DNA of 5,120 nucleotides, from assembly GCA_036274695.1 (NCBI GenBank), contig DASUFF010000099.1, positions 1-5,120 on the forward strand. Reading direction: 5' to 3'. Positions 1 through 4,554 of the stretch are shown piece after piece; positions within the stretch are counted from its first letter, which is position 1, and each line of letters starts with the position of its first letter. A model generated the notes under the pieces. That model did no database searches. It saw only the letters and a list, made by a program, of their open reading frames with translations, and had not been told where the DNA came from. Origin of the DNA: DASUFF01 sp036274695 (GTDB lineage Bacteria > UBA10199 > JACPAL01 > GCA-016699445). Both the position numbers and the translations under genes were made by a program.

Positions 1-45
1 AATCAGGAGGCCGGCGACCGTCAAAAATCTCAAAAAAATCTTCAT
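1..45 (-). CDS. 5' end of a predicted exported protein (partial, cut by window edge)
   Basis: An ATG at 45-43 opens a frame that stays open to the left edge (15 codons) and reads MKIFLRFLTVAGLLI. A short basic start followed by an unbroken hydrophobic stretch is what a Sec signal peptide or N-terminal membrane anchor looks like. The start lies 6 bp after the stop of the preceding secreted-protein gene, in the same direction, so it is probably the next gene of that operon. A purine-rich GGACGG inside the end of the upstream gene is a weak, rather distant ribosome binding site, so translation may be coupled to the upstream gene. Codons 3-5 contain a run of seven T. Nothing can be said about the mature protein, which lies outside the window. 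Confidence 0.6.
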   Translation of the reverse strand, partial: MKIFLRFLTVAGLLI

Positions 46-51
46 AAGGGA

Positions 52-636
52 TCAATCCGTCCGCGTGACGATGTAACTCCCCGCCGCCGTGAAGACTTCG
101 AAGGTCTCGAGCTTGACCATGTTGAGGCAGCGGTAATCCAATTTGAGCTTCCCTGCGCACCCGGGGGCCTTGAAACGCCCCGTCACATCCTCGCAGCGGA
201 TCGGCTCGTGGTCGACCATCGTCGCCTGGTAAACCAGCCCGCCGTCCAGGATGGTCGTCGGCACGTCGGAGAAATCCCTGGCGATGATCGCCGCGAGCGC
301 CGGAAAGAGGTCTTGGACGGGATCCTCGGAGAAATGGGCCCGCCGCACCGTGATGCAAGAAGTCTGGGCCTTCTCCTCGCAAACCTTGACGGTGACGAAG
401 TGGTCCAGATGGCCGCCAACGTTGCTTTCATCGATCTCGAAGTCGGTGTCCTCCTCCACGCCGCAGACGACGTTCCCTTCGCACAACAGGGGATTGGTCA
501 ACCCGCCGCCCGGCAAGGGCGAGGAAAATCCGTTGGGGATCAGGACGGCCATGACCTCCGCGGCATGCGCGGGCGCACCGGCCGCCAGAATCAAGGCCGC
601 GGCCAGCAGCCAACGTTTTGCGCTCAAGAAACCCAC
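52..636 (-). CDS. secreted cysteine-rich hypothetical protein, 194 aa
   Basis: I do not recognise the family. The chosen start is a GTG at 636-634. It gives a classic Sec signal peptide (about residues 1-25: short basic segment around K8-R9, hydrophobic core rich in Ala/Leu, cleavage after APAHA), has a GAGAGGTG Shine-Dalgarno just upstream, and lies 14 bp after the stop of the lipoprotein gene. A longer reading from a GTG at 735 would overlap that gene by about 85 bp and bury the signal peptide. The mature protein has seven cysteines (about C52, C58, C86, C94, C148, C160, C170), which suggests disulfides and a periplasmic, surface or extracellular location. No transmembrane segment or catalytic motif is visible. 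It is probably co-transcribed with the lipoprotein upstream and the partial exported protein downstream. The role is unknown; the coding call is firm, the function is not. Confidence 0.85.
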   Translation of the reverse strand: MGFLSAKRWLLAAALILAAGAPAHAAEVMAVLIPNGFSSPLPGGGLTNPLLCEGNVVCGVEEDTDFEIDESNVGGHLDHFVTVKVCEEKAQTSCITVRRAHFSEDPVQDLFPALAAIIARDFSDVPTTILDGGLVYQATMVDHEPIRCEDVTGRFKAPGCAGKLKLDYRCLNMVKLETFEVFTAAGSYIVTRTD

Positions 637-640
637 GTTC

Positions 641-648
641 CACCTCTC
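641..648 (-). promoter_or_regulatory. ribosome binding site that decides the GTG start at 636
   Basis: Read on the minus strand this is GAGAGGTG, followed by GAAC and then the GTG start codon. It is the only good Shine-Dalgarno match near the possible starts of this gene. It lies in the 14-bp gap after the upstream stop codon. Confidence 0.65.
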
Positions 649-650
649 GG

Positions 651-1286
651 TTAAAAACCGATGAATCCCTGAATGAACCACGAGCAAAGATCGTGGCCGT
701 AAAATGTCCTTACCCCGTCCGCATGCTCCACCCACGTGTAAACATAGCGATGGTCCGTCGTTTGATTCACCGCTCCCACGAAAAGCTGGGTCCCGCTCGT
801 GTTCGTCCCCGAGGCGACCCCCTTGGTCACCAAAGCGACCGCTCCCGGCTCGCTGGGGAACGCATTGGCCGCATCGACGGAAGGCTGCGTGTCGAAGGGG
901 AAGTCGACGAAGGCCACTCTGTCGGCGCAGACCGATGAGCCGTCGTCGAAGGAGAAACAGACGGTCAGGGAAAAATCGCGCCGGTCGCCGTCGACTACCG
1001 GCTCGGTGGCCGTATCGAGCTCGAAGGTCACCACACCCACCGACCGCCCGTTGGAATCAAAGACCTCCCACGTCTTGCCGGAGAGATGCCCGAAGAGAAC
1101 CCCCTGTTCGAGGGGCGGGCCCTTGGAAACGAGCACGCGCGTTTGCGTGGAAAGCGCGCCGGAAAACGGGACGGGAAGGTTGACCGGTTCGGTCTCAAGG
1201 GCGTTGCTGGTGCAGCCGGACGCCCCGGCGGCCAGAAGGACCGCCGTCAGGAAGAGCCGGGAAAGACATCGGCGCGCAACGTTCAT
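651..1286 (-). CDS. putative lipoprotein of unknown function, 211 aa
   Basis: The N-terminus has basic residues (R5, R6, R10), a hydrophobic core (about residues 11-21) and the sequence ASGC ending at C25, followed by Thr. This is a plausible signal-peptidase-II lipobox, although the usual Leu at -3 is Ala, so ordinary secretion is an alternative. Thr rather than Asp at +2 would favour outer-membrane sorting by the Gram-negative rule. The mature part has only three more cysteines (C110, C120, C201) and looks beta-rich: alternating hydrophobic and polar residues, many Val, Thr, Gly and Asp, with an aromatic C-terminus (about residues 181-211). I recognise no family. The ATG at 1286-1284 is preferred over a GTG at 1301 because a GGAG lies 9 bp before it, while the GTG overlaps that site and has no good one of its own. 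It is the first gene of the left-hand operon, with a promoter candidate about 70-95 bp upstream. Confidence 0.85.
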   Translation of the reverse strand: MNVARRCLSRLFLTAVLLAAGASGCTSNALETEPVNLPVPFSGALSTQTRVLVSKGPPLEQGVLFGHLSGKTWEVFDSNGRSVGVVTFELDTATEPVVDGDRRDFSLTVCFSFDDGSSVCADRVAFVDFPFDTQPSVDAANAFPSEPGAVALVTKGVASGTNTSGTQLFVGAVNQTTDHRYVYTWVEHADGVRTFYGHDLCSWFIQGFIGF

Positions 1287-1295
1287 ACGAACACA

Positions 1296-1299
1296 CTCC
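1296..1299 (-). promoter_or_regulatory. ribosome binding site that decides the ATG start at 1286
   Basis: Minus-strand GGAG with a 9-bp spacer to the ATG at 1286. The competing GTG at 1301 overlaps this motif, which argues against it as the start. Confidence 0.55.
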
Positions 1300-1318
1300 A
1301 CTCTCTACTTGTGCAATT

Positions 1319-1332
1319 CGGACTCCAGTCCG
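1319..1332 (-). repeat. small inverted repeat in the presumed 5' leader of the lipoprotein operon
   Basis: CGGACTGGAGTCCG is self-complementary with 6-bp arms around GG; as RNA it would fold as a 5-bp GC-rich stem with a four-base loop. It lies between the candidate promoter and the ribosome binding site, about 20 bp upstream of the latter. It may stabilise the transcript or do nothing. Confidence 0.35.
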
Positions 1333-1353
1333 TTCCCCCCGGCGACGAGAGAT

Positions 1354-1382
1354 ATTTTATCCATCCTCACCCGAAGGAACAA
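1354..1382 (-). promoter_or_regulatory. candidate sigma-70-type promoter for the left-hand operon
   Basis: On the minus strand, TTGTTC (1382-1377; 3 of 6 to TTGACA) is followed after exactly 17 bp by TAAAAT (1359-1354; 5 of 6 to TATAAT). Transcription would start near 1347 and give a leader of about 60 bases before the ATG at 1286. The -35 match is weak, but the spacing, the AT-rich setting in GC-rich DNA and the position just upstream of the first gene make this the best promoter candidate in the gap. Palindromes overlap and flank the -35 element. Confidence 0.45.
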
Positions 1383-1398
1383 TTGTTTTAAGGCCTTA
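1378..1398. repeat. two adjacent 10-bp perfect palindromes at the -35 region
   Basis: AACAATTGTT (1378-1387) and TAAGGCCTTA (1389-1398) are both exact palindromes separated by one base. The first overlaps the candidate -35 box and the second lies just upstream of it. That placement fits an operator or activator site, but no regulator is encoded in the window and short palindromes occur by chance. Confidence 0.4.
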
Positions 1399-1452
1399 GG
1401 CGCTTTTTAACGCCGTGGAAATCCGAGCCGTACCCGCCGTCGGTCCGGAAGA

Positions 1453-1476
1453 GGGAAAAAGCGTCGAATTTCGACG
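1453..1476 (-). terminator. probable rho-independent terminator after the twin-CX3C gene
   Basis: Starting 18 bp after the stop codon at 1497-1495, the minus strand carries an exact inverted repeat (arms CGTCGAA/TTCGACG around one base, 1476-1462). It can form at least a 5-bp stem with a 5-base loop and is followed directly by CTTTTTCCCTC. The stem is short, so it may be only moderately efficient. It would end the 3126-1495 transcript before the next promoter. Confidence 0.55.
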
Positions 1477-1494
1477 AAATCCGGCGAAGAATGA

Positions 1495-1893
1495 CTAGGA
1501 GCACGTCTCCTGGCAGATACCCACGACCGTGGCGATGCTAAAGTCTTTCGGGTCGTTCGGATCGTCCGCGGGCAATGACGACAGATCGAAGCGTCCGATG
1601 CAGTCGCTGACGCAGGCGTTATAGGCCGCCATCTTTGCCTTCTGAATTTCTTGAAACTGCTGAGCCCAGGAGTTTCGCAGCTCCTCGAGGATCGTCTGCC
1701 GGTCCAGGACCGGAGGGCAGGAAGTCGCCGAAGCCGGCGGCGCGACCGGCTTCAATGCCGGGGCGCTGATGACTGGTTTTTGAACGATCTCCGACGTCGA
1801 AGAGACGGGCAGACGGAACGTCGTCTGGGCGGAAAGACCGGCCGAGACGCCCAAAGATGCGGCCAAGATGAATAAAGAAATCATGCGTTTCAT
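1495..1893 (-). CDS. small secreted protein with twin CX3C cysteine pattern, 132 aa
   Basis: I do not recognise the family. The N-terminus (MKRM, hydrophobic core about residues 5-20, then SAQ) is a clear Sec signal peptide with cleavage around residue 22. Residues 23-60 are Pro/Ala/Val-rich and probably extended, with one cysteine (C59). Residues 63-131 look helical and carry C94-x3-C98 and C127-x3-C131, separated by an Asp/Pro-rich turn (about residues 109-116, PADDPNDP). Two CX3C pairs on facing helices would form a disulfide-locked helical hairpin; C59 is left unpaired and could link to a partner. The ATG at 1893 has a very strong AGGGAGG five bases upstream. The gene starts 15 bp after the 405-aa secreted protein, so the two are almost certainly co-transcribed and may act together. 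Function is unknown. Confidence 0.88.
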   Translation of the reverse strand: MKRMISLFILAASLGVSAGLSAQTTFRLPVSSTSEIVQKPVISAPALKPVAPPASATSCPPVLDRQTILEELRNSWAQQFQEIQKAKMAAYNACVSDCIGRFDLSSLPADDPNDPKDFSIATVVGICQETCS

Positions 1894-1898
1894 GGCAA

Positions 1899-1905
1899 CC
1901 TCCCT
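1899..1905 (-). promoter_or_regulatory. strong ribosome binding site within the intercistronic gap
   Basis: Minus-strand AGGGAGG, five bases before the ATG at 1893 and squeezed into the 15-bp gap after the upstream stop. It favours this ATG over the in-frame Met three codons later and suggests that the small protein is well translated. Confidence 0.7.
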
Positions 1906-1908
1906 AAT

Positions 1909-3126
1909 TTATTGAACCGGACAAGGACGTCCCGCCCCGCAAGAGACCGGCGCGGGTGTTGGGGTGGTGGAGAAGGTCGGAGATCCTACGGTTCCTCCCT
2001 CTTCCGGCCGGATCACCCCGGCACCGCGACCGGTACCGAAGCGGACGATGCTATTAAGGGTTTGTTTCGTGATTGGAACGCGGGGACCGCTTCCGGTCAC
2101 GCCGTCCGGAGTCTCGTCCCCCTTCACGGCCGTTTGCTCGGCGGGGCGGAAGGCGGGGTCGGTGACACCGGGTTGGATGCGGATTTTCGGGATTTGGATC
2201 TGGATCCCGGCGGCGCTCGGCCGAGGCGTCATGGAAGAATCCACGTAGCTCCTGGGGCCGTCAGTCCCTGAACCGTTATTGGTGATGATGGGTTGATACC
2301 TGGGATCCGACGGCGCGAACATCCAACCGGGAGCGAACGATGAACCGTTGTCGCAACAGGACCAGACTCGTTCCTGGTTGTCCGGGGACCTGTAGACGTA
2401 GGACCAGTCATATTGCCAATCATTCTCCGGATTGTTGGGATCCCCCCCGGGTTCGTTACCCGCCGGATTGTTCGTGCCCGAAGATCCCGACGACGAAGTT
2501 CCGTCGTCGCCCGAAGGATCGTCCGGAGTCGACTGGCCAGCGTCGGGGGAGGACTCCCCGCCGGACGGTTCTCCGCCGGATGGTTCTCCGCCGTCGTTCT
2601 CTGCGTAGCTACCGCCGCGCTTGGGGCCGTTGATTTGAAGATTTCCTCCGGAATCCCATCCATGATCCTGGGCGAAGTCTCCCAACGTGACCTTTCGAGC
2701 AAGGTCGAGCATTCCGAATCCGGACGGGGTAAGGCCGGTCTGGCCCGCTTGTCCGGTCGATGGATGGCCGTTCGCGTCAGGACCAATGGATAGGCCCTGG
2801 CCCGGAACGCCCAAAGGAGCTCCAAAACCTGGAACCTCCCGTGTCAGACCCTGGATCAAAGCTCCCAGTTCGGAAACACCGGCCAAGGCCGCTGGATCCG
2901 TGATGAAGAGCAAACGGGTCAGATCGTTCTGCTTTCGCATCCCTAAGGTCAGCTTCGAGCAAAAAAGGTCGGAGGAACAAGCCGAGATTTCCTTTTGTGT
3001 GGGCAGCGCTTTCTCCAGCTTCACCGACCATGTTTCCTTTGTTTGCGCGTTAAGTGGTGAAGCCGATAGGAACAATCCTGCGCCCATCGTGGCCACCGCG
3101 AGCAATCTCAGTCCCATCCCTTTCAT
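1909..3126 (-). CDS. large secreted protein with low-complexity linker and CC-containing aromatic module, 405 aa
   Basis: I do not recognise the family. A Sec signal peptide (about residues 1-27, cleavage after SPLNA) is followed by a probably helical N-terminal domain (about 30-100) with C50-x5-C56. A Gly-rich stretch comes next, then a Gly/Ser/Asp/Glu/Pro linker (about 171-236) with a tandem GGEPS repeat. Residues 237-279 are strikingly aromatic (W237, Y239, W241, Y243, Y245, W255, F264, W268, F270, Y277) and contain adjacent cysteines C257-C258. Then come a strand-like alternating segment (IQIQIPKIRIQ, about 308-318), a basic/Gly region, and a Thr/Pro-rich tail ending in C396-x5-C402. The ATG at 3126 has an AAAGGGGG site four bases upstream. 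It is the first gene of a two-gene unit with the twin-CX3C protein. A multi-module secreted or surface protein is likely; no enzymatic motif is visible. Confidence 0.88.
   Translation of the reverse strand: MKGMGLRLLAVATMGAGLFLSASPLNAQTKETWSVKLEKALPTQKEISACSSDLFCSKLTLGMRKQNDLTRLLFITDPAALAGVSELGALIQGLTREVPGFGAPLGVPGQGLSIGPDANGHPSTGQAGQTGLTPSGFGMLDLARKVTLGDFAQDHGWDSGGNLQINGPKRGGSYAENDGGEPSGGEPSGGESSPDAGQSTPDDPSGDDGTSSSGSSGTNNPAGNEPGGDPNNPENDWQYDWSYVYRSPDNQERVWSCCDNGSSFAPGWMFAPSDPRYQPIITNNGSGTDGPRSYVDSSMTPRPSAAGIQIQIPKIRIQPGVTDPAFRPAEQTAVKGDETPDGVTGSGPRVPITKQTLNSIVRFGTGRGAGVIRPEEGGTVGSPTFSTTPTPAPVSCGAGRPCPVQ
2552..2596 (-). repeat. short 15-bp tandem repeat inside the linker of the 405-aa protein
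   Basis: Three 15-bp units encode the GGEPS-like repeat near residues 178-193. On the plus strand, the units at 2567-2581 and 2582-2596 are nearly identical, and the 2552-2566 unit differs at four of fifteen bases. The unit is a multiple of three, so gain or loss of copies would only change linker length. Confidence 0.7.
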
Positions 3127-3138
3127 AAAACCCCCTTT

Positions 3139-3152
3139 GCCGCCTTCGCGGC
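3139..3152 (-). promoter_or_regulatory. GC-rich hairpin directly before the ribosome binding site of the 405-aa protein
   Basis: On the minus strand GCCGC-GAAG-GCGGC forms a 5-bp all-GC stem with a 4-base loop and is followed immediately by AAAGGGGG and the ATG at 3126. Such a stem could present or stabilise the ribosome binding region. No riboswitch class is recognisable. Confidence 0.35.
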
Positions 3153-3204
3153 GACACGCTTAACAAGAGCAAGATCGCTGCCAGACGCGTCCAAAACGCC
3201 CCCT

Positions 3205-3227
3205 GCCGGAACCGGAAGGATTCCGGC
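3205..3227. repeat. nested inverted repeat with two alternative left arms
   Basis: On the plus strand GCCGGAA (3205-3211) and CCGGAA (3212-3217) stand in tandem, and TTCCGGC (3221-3227) can pair with either: a 7-bp stem with a 9-base loop, or a 6-bp stem with a 3-base loop. No T-run follows on either strand, so it is not an obvious terminator. It lies in the presumed leader of the 405-aa protein gene. Confidence 0.45.
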
Positions 3228-3236
3228 CTGTTAGAA

Positions 3237-3252
3237 ATTATCATTGTGATAA
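3237..3252 (-). promoter_or_regulatory. palindrome overlapping a candidate -10 element upstream of the 405-aa protein gene
   Basis: TTATCA-TTG-TGATAA (3238-3252) is an exact inverted repeat with 6-bp arms. Its minus-strand reading includes GATAAT (3242-3237), 5 of 6 to the sigma-70 -10 consensus. No convincing -35 box lies 16-18 bp upstream, so activation or another sigma factor would be needed. If the -10 is real, the leader is about 100 bases and the palindrome is well placed as an operator. The arms recall AT-rich sites of metal or nutrient regulators, but their arrangement is not a standard Fur box. Confidence 0.35.
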
Positions 3253-3278
3253 ACGGGGCCGGAGAACCTCTTTCGTTG

Positions 3279-3295
3279 AAAAGCGTCGAAGGACG
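3279..3295 (-). terminator. weak terminator candidate after the StyA-like gene
   Basis: Eleven bases beyond the stop codon (3308-3306), the minus strand reads CGTC-CTTC-GACG followed by CTTTTC. The 4-bp stem is too short to be convincing alone. Its support is position plus a 12-bp identity (TTCGACGCTTTT) with the better terminator at 1453-1476. Confidence 0.3.
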
Positions 3296-3305
3296 ACCAA
3301 AGCGG

Positions 3306-4529
3306 CTATGACGCGTGCTCCGCCAGAAATCGGTCGGCCGCGGCCGCGTCGGTCAGCCAGGGAAAGAAATCCTTCGGATCGATGAAGGAGTTGACGAAAC
3401 GGTGGGCCACTTTCGGTTGCGAGGCGGCGGCCCCCAGAATTTTCTGCAGATGGGGCGAAGGCGGCTGAAGCATCGTGTTCGTGAAGGTCGTGACCCAGCG
3501 GGCATAGTCCCAATAGAGATCGAAGGTTTCCTGCATCCAACCGGCGTCGAAGGGACGGTCTCCGCGCTCGACGATCCGCTTTCGGTAAAGATCCGCGCAC
3601 TTCACGGCGTTGTTCGCCCCCTGCCCCGTGATCGGGTCGTTTAAGACGACCGCGTCCGCCAGGCCCAGGACGAGCTTGCCGGAAGGAAGCTTGCCGATCG
3701 GCTTTCGGACCGTCGGCGCAAAGCGGCCCCGGAGGGTGGCGTCGGCGTCCGCCAACGCGGCGTCTCCGCAACGCTCCGCCTGCCAGGGCACGAAGCGCTT
3801 CAACAGGCTCTTCGCCTGTTCCAAATGTTCTTCCGAAGACCGGACGTCTTGAAAGGCGTCGAAAGGCCCTCCGGGCAGGCCCTCGAAAAACATCTGATCG
3901 CAAGGACCGGACTTCGTGAGCCCCGGGATCACGACGTATTCGCCGACGCCCGGTATGATGTTGAGATCGACCGCGCGGCCCGCGGGATCCGGCTTCATCT
4001 TGTGGACGTAACAGACGGCCAGCGACCTTTGCGGCCGGTCATAAGGCGATCTCTCCGCATCGCGCTCGAAAAGACTCCCCAATTCACCCTTGCCGGTAGC
4101 AACGACGATCAGGTCCGACAAGGCGGCGAAATTTTCCAGGTCCTTAAGATCCGCCTTCTTGACGATCAGATCGCCGCCGCGCTCGAGAAACTTATTTAAG
4201 TAGGCAGGCATCTTCAACCGCTGGTCCACCGATTGCGCGGGCGCCTCGAAAGGAGCCGACCACGCGAGCGCCTTTCCGCCGTCCGGGCCGGCGAGCTTAA
4301 AAGAGACGCCTGCGATCTCGGGGCACTTCTTGTCCCAAAGGGCCAAGCCCATCTCCCTTTCGATCTGCAAGGAATCGCCGAACAGGGCCTGCGTGGACAT
4401 CACCGCCCCGTCGCGGATCTCGTCGGGAGTCCGGTCGCTCACGAGCGTGACGTCATAGCCGTCTTTCAAGAGGCCCAAACCGAGCAGAAGTCCGGCCTGG
4501 CCGGCTCCGATGATGGTGATGCGGCGCAT
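3306..4529 (-). CDS. StyA-like FAD-dependent monooxygenase (styrene/indole monooxygenase family), 407 aa
   Basis: The whole chain resembles StyA, the oxygenase of two-component styrene monooxygenase, which uses reduced FAD and O2 to epoxidise aromatic alkenes or indole in the cytoplasm. The N-terminal Rossmann fold begins with GAGQAG (8-13), the beta-2 end is followed by DRTPDE (32-37), and GLADAVVLNDPITGQGAN (289-306) is the FAD-binding GD/DP motif matching StyA's GLGD...DPVLGQGAN. Between them lie the SPYDRPQR-type segment (161-168, StyA SPFEKPQR) and the StyA-type substrate-binding domain. The length is close to StyA's roughly 415 residues, so it appears intact. The ATG at 4529 has GGAGG eight bases upstream (4542-4538). 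It starts 25 bp after a LysE-family exporter, probably in one transcript. No StyB-like flavin reductase is adjacent downstream, and no reductase domain is fused. The family is confident; the substrate is unknown, and residues near the active-site loop differ from pseudomonad StyA. Confidence 0.9.
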   Translation of the reverse strand: MRRITIIGAGQAGLLLGLGLLKDGYDVTLVSDRTPDEIRDGAVMSTQALFGDSLQIEREMGLALWDKKCPEIAGVSFKLAGPDGGKALAWSAPFEAPAQSVDQRLKMPAYLNKFLERGGDLIVKKADLKDLENFAALSDLIVVATGKGELGSLFERDAERSPYDRPQRSLAVCYVHKMKPDPAGRAVDLNIIPGVGEYVVIPGLTKSGPCDQMFFEGLPGGPFDAFQDVRSSEEHLEQAKSLLKRFVPWQAERCGDAALADADATLRGRFAPTVRKPIGKLPSGKLVLGLADAVVLNDPITGQGANNAVKCADLYRKRIVERGDRPFDAGWMQETFDLYWDYARWVTTFTNTMLQPPSPHLQKILGAAASQPKVAHRFVNSFIDPKDFFPWLTDAAAADRFLAEHAS

Positions 4530-4537
4530 TTTCGTTT

Positions 4538-4542
4538 CCTCC
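4538..4542 (-). promoter_or_regulatory. ribosome binding site of the StyA-like gene
   Basis: Minus-strand GGAGG with an 8-bp spacer to the ATG at 4529, inside the 25-bp gap after the exporter's stop codon. It fixes the start, which places the Rossmann GxGxxG motif at residues 8-13 as usual for the family. Confidence 0.7.
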
Positions 4543-4554
4543 GATTGGTTTTCC

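Noticed and set aside
208..664. Plus-strand open frames of 137-148 residues antisense to the cysteine-rich secreted protein gene
   Set aside because: Composition is typical of antisense shadows and no start signal is visible; the minus-strand frame has a signal peptide and operon spacing.
637..735. Longer start (GTG at 735) for the cysteine-rich secreted protein
   Set aside because: It would overlap the upstream gene by about 85 bp and place the signal peptide internally, with a better start and ribosome binding site available at 636.
799..1410. 203-residue open frame on the plus strand antisense to the lipoprotein gene
   Set aside because: It has no good ribosome binding site, is rich in Ser/Arg/Thr as expected from the opposite strand of GC-rich coding DNA, and covers a minus-strand gene with a clear signal sequence and start site. 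Treated as a shadow.
1399..1414. Hairpin GGCGTT-AAAA-AGCGCC on the minus strand considered as a terminator
   Set aside because: It includes a G-T pair and no T-run follows on either strand; the hairpin at 1453-1476 comes first and has a T-rich tract.
2229..2825. 198-residue minus-strand frame overlapping the 405-aa protein gene in another phase
   Set aside because: It is Arg/Pro/Thr-rich and has no start context. It overlaps the low-complexity linker, where GC-rich repeats keep other frames open. The 405-aa frame has a signal peptide, a strong ribosome binding site and continues through, so a frameshift is not needed.
3050..3244. 64-residue minus-strand frame with a hydrophobic stretch starting inside the TTATCA/TGATAA palindrome
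   Set aside because: It has no ribosome binding site, overlaps the start of the 405-aa protein gene in another phase, and becomes Arg-rich after the hydrophobic part. A leader peptide cannot be excluded but is not supported.
3241..3903. 220-residue minus-strand frame overlapping the StyA-like gene
   Set aside because: It is an Arg/Gly/Pro-rich shadow; the overlapping frame carries the conserved FAD-binding motifs through to its C-terminal end.
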